Source: Prevotella sp.
GTDB taxonomy: Bacteria; Bacteroidota; Bacteroidia; Bacteroidales; Bacteroidaceae
Direction of reading: 5' to 3'
Assembly (NCBI GenBank): GCA_017561825.1
Contig: JAFZBK010000042.1
Location: 74,524-107,922 of the forward strand
Length of the DNA stretch: 33,399 nt
Positions 26,245 to 33,291 of the stretch are shown one piece after another (position 1 is the stretch's first letter; the number at the start of each line of letters is the position of its first letter). The notes under the pieces were generated by a model. It worked only from the letters and a program-made list of their open reading frames with translations, was not told the origin of the DNA and made no database searches. Position numbers and translations under genes: made by a program.

Positions 26245-26302
26245 CGCAATATTTTTCGAATAATAATATATAATGTGGAAAAATGTGGTAAAAATCGTTA
26301 TT

Positions 26303-27190
26303 TTACCCTATTTCCTCCTGCTTTTCCTCCTCTTCCCTCCGCTTTTTCTCTTCATCGATCAGCTGGAAATCCTTCTTTTGCAATACGAAGTTCGTACCCA
26401 GATACTTCTCTTTCACGATGCGGTTAGCCGCGAGTTCCTCAGGACTGCCTTGGAACAATATACGACCTTCGAAGAGCAGATAGGCTCGGTCGGTGATGTT
26501 CAACGTTTCGTGCACGTTATGGTCGGTAATCAGGATGCCGATATTGCGGTATTTCAGCTGCCACACGATATGCTGGATATCCTCCACAGCGATGGGGTCC
26601 ACACCTGCAAAGGGCTCGTCGAGCATGATAAACTTCGGTTCGATGGCCAGACAGCGCGCAATCTCTGTACGACGGCGTTCACCACCCGACAGCTGATCAC
26701 CTTTGTTCTTCCGTACCTTCTCCAAGCGGAACTCCTTGATAAGCGCTTCCAACTTCTCTGTCTGGTACTGCCGGGGCTTACCCGTCATCTCCAGCACCGC
26801 CATGATGTTATCCTCCACGCTCAGCTTACGGAACACGCTGGCCTCCTGCGGCAGATAGCCGATACCGGCACGTGCTCTCTTATATACAGGGAATCCTGTT
26901 ATCTCCTGGTCGTCGATGAAGATATGACCCGCATTCGGCACGATCAGACCCGTGGTCATGTAGAACGATGTGGTCTTACCTGCACCATTCGGTCCGAGCA
27001 GTCCCACAATCTCTCCTTGTCGCACATTGATGTTCACATCGTTCACCACTGTACGCTTTCCGTAACGCTTCACCAGTCCTTCAGCACGCAAGATACTGCC
27101 TGCGGATTCCGCTTGCGGTTCCAACACTTCCGTAGCCGTCTGTTCCTCCACAGCCTCGGCATTCTCGATATCATGAATCTCGTAATCCAT
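26303..27190 (-). CDS. lptB: LPS export ABC transporter ATP-binding protein LptB
   Basis: A 295-residue ABC ATPase. Walker A is GPNGAGKT (66-73), the signature is LSGGERRR (167-174), Walker B with D-loop is [10 protein letters not shown] (190-199) and the switch histidine is in [18 protein letters not shown] and [13 protein letters not shown] are specific to LptB rather than other ABC proteins. With LptFG it drives lipopolysaccharide out of the inner membrane. Residues 1-33 are an acidic N-terminal extension and residues 275-295 an acidic/basic charged tail, both beyond the 241-residue E. coli protein. The promoter at 27213-27244 overlaps nothing, but ends 10 bp from the stop of the upstream ATPase gene. 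Confidence 0.93.
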   Translation of the reverse strand: MDYEIHDIENAEAVEEQTATEVLEPQAESAGSILRAEGLVKRYGKRTVVNDVNINVRQGEIVGLLGPNGAGKTTSFYMTTGLIVPNAGHIFIDDQEITGFPVYKRARAGIGYLPQEASVFRKLSVEDNIMAVLEMTGKPRQYQTEKLEALIKEFRLEKVRKNKGDQLSGGERRRTEIARCLAIEPKFIMLDEPFAGVDPIAVEDIQHIVWQLKYRNIGILITDHNVHETLNITDRAYLLFEGRILFQGSPEELAANRIVKEKYLGTNFVLQKKDFQLIDEEKKRREEEEKQEEIG

Positions 27191-27212
27191 TCTCTTCCTT
27201 TATTTCTGGGGG

Positions 27213-27244
27213 CAAAGGTACAACGATTTTGCCCAACCACCAAA
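27213..27244 (-). promoter_or_regulatory. promoter of lptB
   Basis: -33 TTTG (complement of 27241-27244), 20-bp spacer, -7 TACCTTTG (complement of 27213-27220), with the ATG at 27190. Full consensus, lying 10 bp downstream of the ATPase stop codon. Confidence 0.75.
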
Positions 27245-27254
27245 TATTATCTAA

Positions 27255-28427
27255 TCAATATGACCTGCAGATCCACATTTTAAGGAAACGGTCGGATACG
27301 TTATATAGTTTTGTGCGTCCATCATTCTGGTAGGTCAGAAGTTGTTTGTCCAATAGGGCGCTAATGGCATACTGGACGGAACTGGGTGATTTGAGTGCAT
27401 GCTTCTTGACAAAAGCGACCGAAGTGACACCGCTGGCCTTACCTTCCTTGGCAATGGCTATCAGCGTCTCCTTTTGCTGGTAGTTAAGCTGGTTCATCAC
27501 TGAGGCAAACGAGCGGCCTTTCTCCTCCAGAATGTCACTGAGCGTCTTGCTGATATCTGCTTCGTCTATGGTTTTATCAGCATCAATATATGCGAAAGCA
27601 TTGTGGAGCACGTTGTGAACATAGTAGGTGTGTCCTTCGAAAAGGTCGTAGGCAAAGGATGCAGCTTCGGGGGTAATGTTGCGCGAGGCTTTGGTGAACT
27701 GTTCTGCAACAAAGGCTGTATAAACGTCCTTCGAGATGCAGTCCAGATAGATTTGCTCCGCACTGTTGTAGAAAGGCTTAGCGGCAGAGTTGAACATATT
27801 CTCCAGAATATGGCGGTTGCTGCCGGCATAGATGAACAGACAGTTGTTCATTTTCTGTATATACGAGCGAAGCAGAGCCTCGACGTTCTTCTCTGGATAG
27901 TTGGCTATCTGTTGGAACTCGTCGATGGCGAAGATGCAAGGTTTGCCAGCATGTTCCAGATAACGGAAAATCTCTTCCAACGTAAGTTCTGGGGAGTGGA
28001 TGTCGCCGAGTTTGATATTGAACGTAGGCGTGTTGGAAACAGGATCGTAGCCGAAACTACCCGCCAAAGAGTGCAGACCTGCCAAGAACTTATTAAGCAC
28101 GGTTTTCCCTTTGGGTACCAATACGGAGTAGATTTCCTTGCCGAGAAACAAAACAAACTCGTGGAGGCTGGTAGTAGGATAGATATCCGTATAGAAAGTG
28201 TAACAGTTGTCTTTGATGGACGGCTGTTCGAAGACGTGGCGTATCAACTGCGTCTTGCCCATTCTTCGTGGCGAGGTTAACAGGATATGCGCCTTGTTTT
28301 CAAGGGTACGTACCATCCACGATGTTTCTTTCTCTCTATCGCAGAAATAGGGTTCCGGAATAATACCGGTGATGTAGAATGGATTCTTTGACCTATGGTC
28401 TAAGTGTGGTGTAACAATCTCCATCAT
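27255..28427 (-). CDS. AAA-type ATPase with C-terminal winged helix (archaeal-ATPase-like family)
   Basis: A 390-residue cytoplasmic protein. The P-loop is SPRRMGKT (52-59) and Walker B is IFAIDEFQQI (165-174), with YAGSNRH near 200-206. This is the STAND-like ATPase type (PF01637 group) common in Bacteroidales and archaea, usually of unknown client. The final 70 residues (about 320-390) look like a winged helix: YQQKETLIAIAK, then SPSSVQYAISALLDKQLL and YNVSDRFLKMW. The start is ATG ATG at 28427/28424; either may be used. It has its own promoter. Immediately upstream begins the large repeat region (28682-29110), but no direct link is shown. Members of this family are often scattered as isolated genes. 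Confidence 0.85.
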   Translation of the reverse strand: MMEIVTPHLDHRSKNPFYITGIIPEPYFCDREKETSWMVRTLENKAHILLTSPRRMGKTQLIRHVFEQPSIKDNCYTFYTDIYPTTSLHEFVLFLGKEIYSVLVPKGKTVLNKFLAGLHSLAGSFGYDPVSNTPTFNIKLGDIHSPELTLEEIFRYLEHAGKPCIFAIDEFQQIANYPEKNVEALLRSYIQKMNNCLFIYAGSNRHILENMFNSAAKPFYNSAEQIYLDCISKDVYTAFVAEQFTKASRNITPEAASFAYDLFEGHTYYVHNVLHNAFAYIDADKTIDEADISKTLSDILEEKGRSFASVMNQLNYQQKETLIAIAKEGKASGVTSVAFVKKHALKSPSSVQYAISALLDKQLLTYQNDGRTKLYNVSDRFLKMWICRSY

Positions 28428-28456
28428 AATAGTGCACTATTTTGTTATTATGGCTG

Positions 28457-28488
28457 CAAAGATAAGCAAAATATTCTAATTATGCAAA
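28457..28488 (-). promoter_or_regulatory. promoter of the AAA-type ATPase gene
   Basis: -33 TTTG (complement of 28485-28488), 20-bp spacer, -7 TATCTTTG (complement of 28457-28464), 29 bp before the ATG. Full consensus. Confidence 0.75.
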
Positions 28489-28820
28489 TTCTATTATAGA
28501 AACTCTATAAAACTATCAAAACTATCGAAAAAAAACGAACCTGGGCGCTATATGCTGAGTAATCATTTAGTTATATTCATGATGTTTGGGGTTAATAGTT
28601 TCGGTTTTTCTGCATTATTCTAGCATGTAAAAGCCAGAATGTACTGAATAAGTTGACAATTTTTCATCGCGACATCGAACAACATACACGATTATCGTTG
28701 GAAACGCTTTGAATAAAGGGGAAATGGCCATTTATAACATACACTCAACATACACAAACATACACTATTCGGGCACCAACATACACGCAAGATACACGCA
28801 AGATTCACAAACGAATATTT

Positions 28821-28908
28821 GTTCCCAACGTGGGAATAAATTGTTCCCAACGTGGGAATAAAAAGTTCCCAACGTGGGAATAAAAAGTTCCCAACGTGGG
28901 AATACTGA
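28821..28908. repeat. 22-bp tandem repeat, four copies, each with an inverted repeat
   Basis: Four copies of GTTCCCAACGTGGGAATA plus a 4-base A/T spacer start at 28821, 28843, 28865 and 28887, an exact 22-bp period. Each copy contains TTCCCA and TGGGAA separated by ACG, a small hairpin or a dyad binding site. The array lies in the centre of the octamer mirror. Confidence 0.92.
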
Positions 28909-28910
28909 GT

Positions 28911-28998
28911 AAGTGGCCTAGTTAGTGGTTGTAATCAGCCTAGTTTCTATGAGAAAGTGGCCTAGTTTCTATACGCAAGTAGCCTACTTAGCAGTGTA
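28911..28998. repeat. second 22-bp tandem repeat, four diverged copies
   Basis: Units start at 28911, 28933, 28955 and 28977, again an exact 22-bp period. The core is AAGTGGCCTAGTTTCTAT with changes between copies. It follows the first array with a 2-bp offset and overlaps the first GTGTATGT of the right flank. Confidence 0.85.
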
Positions 28999-29173
28999 TG
29001 TTGCGTGTATGTTCTTGGGGCTATAGTGTATGTTGGTGTATGTTTAGTGTATGTTGATTTATATAGGAAACCCTTTGTTTATCGTGCTTTTCGGCATTTT
29101 GCGTGTATGTTGCGCAAGTTTTTTGTAAACCAAACACGTAATTATACAAATTGGGTGATTCCAATACAAACTA

Positions 29174-29199
29174 TTGAGGTGCCAAATTTGGCACCTCAA
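29174..29199. terminator. perfect 26-bp palindrome downstream of the GLUG-like gene
   Basis: TTGAGGTGCCAAA (29174-29186) is followed directly by its reverse complement (29187-29199), 19 bp after the stop codon of the minus-strand gene. Flanking bases add partial pairing (AATACAAAC with GTTCGTATT). There is no U-run, so it is either a non-classical terminator or a protein-binding dyad. Confidence 0.55.
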
Positions 29200-29218
29200 G
29201 TTCGTATTATTAGCTTTA

Positions 29219-31093
29219 TCACTTCAAAATGATCTTCTTACCATCGCGGATATAAATACCCTTAGCTGTTGGCTTTCCACTCAACTTCCTACCGTCAATC
29301 GAATACCAACCTACATGGGCTTTATCATTTATCATTTGTCCATTATCATTTAGAGGCAGAGCCTCGCCAGTGGTGATTCCACTCTCAGATGCAAACAACT
29401 TCAGCATCGGGGTTGTTCCGTCTTGCACCCAGATCTCTTCATCACGACCGTTTTGCAAAGCGGTGGCAATAGTGCCGTTTGCAAGTTGTTCTGCTGTAGC
29501 CTGAGTGCCTTGTGCTTCACCAAACAGATTTAGATAATAACTGTTTGTAGGTGTTAATGAGCCATGTGTCCAATGATAAGAAAACGTTCCTGCCTGGTTT
29601 GTACTATTCGAAGTATCGCTCATCGTACCGATCTGCAGACAGTTAGTGATAGTGAGATTCCCATCATAACAGCCTACGAAACCCGACATAATCTTATCCG
29701 AAGATTCCCTTTTCAAACTACCATCGAAGAGACAGTCTGTCATGGAAAGATTAGACTCCCAGCCATGTTGTGCAACAATACCTCCAATATGGTTACCAGT
29801 ATTACTGCTATTTGTACATTCGATAGATACTGAACTATAACAATTCTGAATATAACTCCATGTTCCTGTACCCACAATGGAAGCAACAATACCTCCTAAT
29901 CCACTATTACCTCCAACAATACTTCCCTTGACATGAAGATTCTTGATTGTCGCACCATAAATATGACGGATAGGCGCAATGAAGGCTTCGTTAGACACAT
30001 AGTTGATGGTTAGCGTATGTCCATTACCATCAAACACACCTTTAAAGACAACATTATTGCCACCATACCTCTCATTATCAGTACCACTACCTATCATTGT
30101 TTGATCATCACCAAGATCAATATCCGCTGTCATCTTCGCATTAGCAGATGGGGTTGTCTCAACCAGGGCTGCAAAGTTATCCCAGTCTTGTACAGAACCC
30201 AACAGATAATAACCAGCGGCATCCTGCTTCAGAGAAGTAAACTGGTTTAGTACAGGTTGATTGGTAATGGGATCCAATACCCAACCATCACCAAGAAGAC
30301 TAACAATCTCTCCGTCGGTCATATTAGAGGCATTACTTATCCCATCCAAAGAAATACTCCCATGTTTATAATAGGAATTGGTTGTTGTTTCAGTGTTTTG
30401 TTTGTCAGTGCCCTCAAACATATAAGGACTAAATTCCGAAATATTTGTATATGTACCATTTTCTAAACAGTTTATAAAAACTGGAGTACTCTTCCCCCAA
30501 CCCCAGAAAGCAGATGCTTTGCCACGATTACCGCTTACGCCTGTAAATGACCCGATGAATAAACAGTTTCTCATCACAACTTCAGAGGGACCGCCGTATG
30601 CTATTGATCCCCCGTTGCCAACAAAGCCCGCAGCATAATCAGTGCTCATGTAGATGTTTGCTGCTACGATACAATTCTCGATGCTGATCTTACCATAAGC
30701 TCTTCCAATCAACCCAGACATATGTGTATATGATGAAGAAACTGTGCCTTCAACCTTTAGATTTTTGATGGTTCCTCCATTCACATAATGGAATGGTGCA
30801 GCAAACTGAGAACTACCTGTAATAGTGACATTAAGTGTATGTGTCTGTCCGTCAAACACACCTGCATATTTCTTGCTTTCACTACCAATCATCGTTGATA
30901 CCGCTATATCTGCCGTCAACTTTGCATTGGCCGTTGGTGCTATAGTACCACAATTGATGCTAGACGCAAAGGCGTTCCAATCATCGGTAGTACCAATCAG
31001 GTAAGTACCATCAGTATCCTGATCTATTGCCCATGCGCCCACTGAGATTACTGAGAAAAGCAATATGCTGAGAAATCGTTTTAAAATATTCAT
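29219..31093 (-). CDS. secreted GLUG-like repeat protein with Por/T9SS-type C-terminal tail
   Basis: A 624-residue exported protein with a signal peptide (1-22, ending AWA). The body is an internal duplication: residues about 26-285 and 291-565 share YLIGTTDDWNAFA / YLLGSVQDWDNFA, KLTADIAV / KMTADIDL, GVFDGQTHTLNV / GVFDGNGHTLTI and GTIKNLKVEG / ATIKNLHVKG. This is a beta-helix-type pattern with GLUG-like motifs, as in adhesins and surface proteins. The tail (594-624; VGWYSIDGRKLSGKP, KGIYIRDGKKIILK) resembles the short sorting tail of Prevotella type IX cargo. A heptad repeat encodes residues about 581-592 just before the tail. The gene looks more AT-rich than its neighbours and is flanked on both sides by repeat clusters. 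No enzyme motif is visible. Confidence 0.82.
   Translation of the reverse strand: MNILKRFLSILLFSVISVGAWAIDQDTDGTYLIGTTDDWNAFASSINCGTIAPTANAKLTADIAVSTMIGSESKKYAGVFDGQTHTLNVTITGSSQFAAPFHYVNGGTIKNLKVEGTVSSSYTHMSGLIGRAYGKISIENCIVAANIYMSTDYAAGFVGNGGSIAYGGPSEVVMRNCLFIGSFTGVSGNRGKASAFWGWGKSTPVFINCLENGTYTNISEFSPYMFEGTDKQNTETTTNSYYKHGSISLDGISNASNMTDGEIVSLLGDGWVLDPITNQPVLNQFTSLKQDAAGYYLLGSVQDWDNFAALVETTPSANAKMTADIDLGDDQTMIGSGTDNERYGGNNVVFKGVFDGNGHTLTINYVSNEAFIAPIRHIYGATIKNLHVKGSIVGGNSGLGGIVASIVGTGTWSYIQNCYSSVSIECTNSSNTGNHIGGIVAQHGWESNLSMTDCLFDGSLKRESSDKIMSGFVGCYDGNLTITNCLQIGTMSDTSNSTNQAGTFSYHWTHGSLTPTNSYYLNLFGEAQGTQATAEQLANGTIATALQNGRDEEIWVQDGTTPMLKLFASESGITTGEALPLNDNGQMINDKAHVGWYSIDGRKLSGKPTAKGIYIRDGKKIILK
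29321..29355. repeat. heptad tandem repeat in coding sequence (TTTATCA x5)
   Basis: Five 7-bp units, TTTATCA, TTTATCA, TTTGTCC, ATTATCA and TTTAGAG, are translated on the minus strand as LNDNGQMINDKA, the linker before the sorting tail. The unit is the same word as in the array at 14525-14552. Confidence 0.8.
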
Positions 31094-31142
31094 GACGTAT
31101 TGGTTAAAAGATTGTTTTTGGTTAATGGTAACGTATTTTCTG

Positions 31143-31174
31143 CAAAGTTAATAAATTAACTTGAGACTACCAAA
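31143..31174 (-). promoter_or_regulatory. promoter of the GLUG-like gene
   Basis: -33 TTTG (complement of 31171-31174), 20-bp spacer, -7 TAACTTTG (complement of 31143-31150), 50 bp before the ATG. Full consensus. Confidence 0.75.
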
Positions 31175-31201
31175 TGATTTGTAAAGATACTTTGTATATT
31201 A

Positions 31202-31315
31202 TAGTGCCATTTTGGTTAAAAAACATAAAGTGCCATAGTTTGTGACAGTAAATGGCATAGTTTCTACCAGGAAGTGCCATAGTTACTACTACAAAGTATG
31301 GCAGTCTAACTAAAT
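31202..31315. repeat. 22-bp tandem repeat (AAGTGCCATAGTTTCTAC type)
   Basis: Units start at 31228, 31250, 31272 and 31294, an exact 22-bp period, with a more diverged unit at about 31202. The core AAGTGCCATAGTTTCTAC is close to the core of the array at 28911-28998 (AAGTGGCCTAGTTTCTAT). It lies just upstream of the GLUG-like gene promoter. Confidence 0.85.
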
Positions 31316-31337
31316 GATAAAGCATGGGGCTTATTTT

Positions 31338-31530
31338 GTCCCATTGTCCCAACGTCCCACCGTCCCATTAAGGTGGTTTTCATGTGGTGAAAGGACAAAG
31401 GGATAATAAATTATAGGTATATTATAATTATATTATATATATAATATCAATATTATATATAAATATAACCATTCTAGTCTGCATATTGGAAGGTGCTTAA
31501 TGGGACGTTGGGACAATGGGACAATGGGAC
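31338..31530. repeat. inverted arrays of four GTCCCANN octamers around an AT-rich core
   Basis: The left arm (31338-31369) holds four head-to-tail octamers, GTCCCATT, GTCCCAAC, GTCCCACC and GTCCCATT. The right arm (31499-31530) holds four in inverse orientation, AATGGGAC, GTTGGGAC, AATGGGAC and AATGGGAC. A 24-bp stretch (31336-31359) is perfectly repeated in inverse at 31501-31524. Between the arms, about 31400-31470 is nearly pure A/T with small palindromes. The interval 31094-31685 has no gene. Confidence 0.9.
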
Positions 31531-31537
31531 GTTTTAC

Positions 31538-31677
31538 AACAAATTTTACATTATTTGTGTTGTATTTCGCTCACTTAATCGTACCTTTAACTACGTTGAA
31601 AGTACTTGCGCTCGGAAATAAAAACAAATTTTTCATTATTTGTTTTGTATTTCGCTCACTTAATCGTACCTTTGTAA
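31538..31677 (+). repeat. direct duplication of the mlaE promoter segment
   Basis: About 53 bp at 31538-31591 recur at 31625-31677 with few changes. The shared core is TATTTCGCTCACTTAATCG followed by the -7 box. The second copy carries -33 TTTTG (31643-31647), a 19-bp spacer and -7 TACCTTTG (31667-31674). In the first copy the last base of the -7 box is changed (TACCTTTA, 31582-31589). Confidence 0.8.
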
Positions 31678-31685
31678 CGACAAAA

Positions 31686-32441
31686 ATGAAGCGTACATTA
31701 GTATATAAGTGGCTTCTTGCCCTGGGTAAGTATATCCTGCTCATGGGCAGAACGTTTTCACGACCGGAGCGGATGCGTATGTTCATGAAGAAATACGTAA
31801 CCGAGATGCAGGCATTGGGCGTGGATTCCATTGGTATTGTGCTGCTTATATCGTTCTTCATCGGAGCCGTGATCTGCATCCAGATGAAGTTGAACATCCA
31901 GAGTCCGTGGATGCCCCGATGGGTGAGCGGTTACACTACCCGTGAGATCATGTTGCTGGAGTTCTCGTCGAGTATCATGTGTCTGATATTGGCAGGTAAG
32001 GTGGGTTCGAACATCGCCTCCGAGTTAGGCACGATGCGGGTGACACAGCAGATAGATGCCTTGGAGATCATGGGTGTGAACTCAGCCGAATACCTTATTC
32101 TGCCGAAGATTACGGCTATGGTAACGATGATGCCCTTCCTCGTGATTTTCTCATCAGCCATGGGTATAGTTGGTGCTTATGCCACCGCCTATATCGGTCA
32201 TGTGCTACCTCCTGACGACCTCACCCTCGGTCTTACGCACGATTTTGTGCCGTGGTTCCTATGGATGAGTATTATCAAGAGTCTGGTGTTCGCCTTCATC
32301 ATCAGTAGCGTATCCTCCTATTGCGGCTATACCGTGGAGGGTGGCTCTGTAGAAGTGGGTAAGGCCTCAACAGATGCCGTGGTATCTTCCAGTGTGTTAA
32401 TCCTCTTCAGTGATGTCTTCCTAACGCAGTTATTGTCATGA
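31686..32441 (+). CDS. mlaE: MlaE-type phospholipid ABC transporter permease
   Basis: A 251-residue inner-membrane permease of the MlaE family. The conserved core is LAGKVGSNIASELGTMRVTQ followed by QIDALEIMGVNSAEYLILPK, diagnostic for the family. About five to six membrane segments are visible. I chose ATG 31686 (MKRTLVYKWL): the frame is open further upstream, but that stretch encodes only the octamer repeat and the promoter duplication, and the -7 box ends at 31674, so the message is nearly leaderless. It maintains outer-membrane lipid asymmetry together with MlaF, whose gene overlaps it by 4 bp (ATGA). The substrate-binding MlaD is not in the window. Confidence 0.93.
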   Translation: MKRTLVYKWLLALGKYILLMGRTFSRPERMRMFMKKYVTEMQALGVDSIGIVLLISFFIGAVICIQMKLNIQSPWMPRWVSGYTTREIMLLEFSSSIMCLILAGKVGSNIASELGTMRVTQQIDALEIMGVNSAEYLILPKITAMVTMMPFLVIFSSAMGIVGAYATAYIGHVLPPDDLTLGLTHDFVPWFLWMSIIKSLVFAFIISSVSSYCGYTVEGGSVEVGKASTDAVVSSSVLILFSDVFLTQLLS

Positions 32442-33196
32442 TCGAAATCAAAAACCTCTATAAATCGTTCGAGGACAAGGAAGTGCTGCACGACATCAAT
32501 GCCGTGTTTGAGAACGGGAAGACCAACCTGATTATCGGTCAGAGCGGTTCGGGTAAGACCGTGCTGATGAAGAATATCGTGGGATTGCTGGATCCCACTA
32601 GCGGAGAGATCCTCTATGACGGCAGAAACTTCGTGGCCATGTCGAAACACGAGAAGGTGCTGCTACGTCGCGAGATGGGCATGATCTTCCAGAGCGCAGC
32701 CTTGTTCGACTCCCTCTCGGTACTGGAAAACGTGATGTTCCCTTTGGATATGTTCTCTAACATGAACCTCCGCGAACGCACCAAACGCGCCATGGACTGT
32801 CTTGACCGTGTGGACCTTGTAGGCGCAGAGAAGAAATTCCCTGGTGAGCTCTCGGGCGGTATGCAGAAACGTGTGGCCATTGCCCGCGCCATTGCCCTGA
32901 ACCCCAAGTACTTATTCTGCGACGAGCCCAACTCGGGTTTGGATCCCAAGACGTCATTGGTGATTGACGATCTTCTGCATAGCATCACCCAGGAGTTCCA
33001 TACCACCACCATCATCAATACCCACGACATGAATTCTGTGATGGGTATCGGCGAGAACATCATCTTTATCTATCAGGGAATGGCGGCATGGAACGGGAAC
33101 AAGGATCAGATCATGACCTCCACCAACCAGAAACTCAACGATTTCATCTTCGCTTCCGATCTCTTCAAGAAAGTGAAAGAAGAAATAAAGAAGTAG
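32438..33196 (+). CDS. mlaF: MlaF-type phospholipid ABC transporter ATP-binding protein
   Basis: A 252-residue ABC ATPase. Walker A is GQSGSGKT (34-41), the Q-loop MIFQSAALFDSLSV (82-95), the signature LSGGMQKR (138-145) and Walker B with D-loop LFCDEPNSGLDP (159-170). FQSAALFDSL and GGMQKRVAIARA are typical for MlaF. It powers lipid transfer through MlaE. The start overlaps the mlaE stop (ATGA), indicating translational coupling. Length is normal. The 95 bp after the stop hold nothing recognisable before the structured element at 33292. Confidence 0.94.
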   Translation: MIEIKNLYKSFEDKEVLHDINAVFENGKTNLIIGQSGSGKTVLMKNIVGLLDPTSGEILYDGRNFVAMSKHEKVLLRREMGMIFQSAALFDSLSVLENVMFPLDMFSNMNLRERTKRAMDCLDRVDLVGAEKKFPGELSGGMQKRVAIARAIALNPKYLFCDEPNSGLDPKTSLVIDDLLHSITQEFHTTTIINTHDMNSVMGIGENIIFIYQGMAAWNGNKDQIMTSTNQKLNDFIFASDLFKKVKEEIKK

Positions 33197-33291
33197 GAAG
33201 GAGAAAGTAATTCGTAAATCAAACGACTCTTCATCAATTTAGTTAAAAGTACGCTCAGGATTTTTAAGAAAACCTTCAAAACCCTTGTTTG

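Larger units (their letters stand above)
28682..29110. repeat. mirror-symmetric octamer array, 5 x ACATACAC left and 6 x GTGTATGT right
   Basis: Perfect ACATACAC copies start at 28682, 28737, 28748, 28758 and 28779. Perfect reverse-complement copies start at 28994, 29005, 29026, 29036, 29047 and 29103. Reading inwards from the left the steps are 55, 11, 10, 21; reading inwards from the right they are 56, 11, 10, 21, 11. The two flanks form a 125-bp imperfect inverted repeat. Steps of 10-11 and 21 keep copies on the same face of the helix. Nothing coding is supported here; the interval 28428-29218 has no gene. Confidence 0.9.

Noticed and set aside
28821-28998. CRISPR array
   Set aside because: The 22-bp units follow each other directly with no unique spacers, and no cas gene is present in the window.
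29005-29232. 75-codon open frame on the plus strand
   Set aside because: It is a translation of the GTGTATGT repeats and runs over the end of the GLUG-like gene; it has no promoter and no protein-like composition.
31500-31685. N-terminal extension of MlaE starting at 31500
   Set aside because: The extra 62 residues would be encoded by the octamer array and duplicated promoter segment; the normal MlaE length and the -7 box at 31667-31674 favour ATG 31686.
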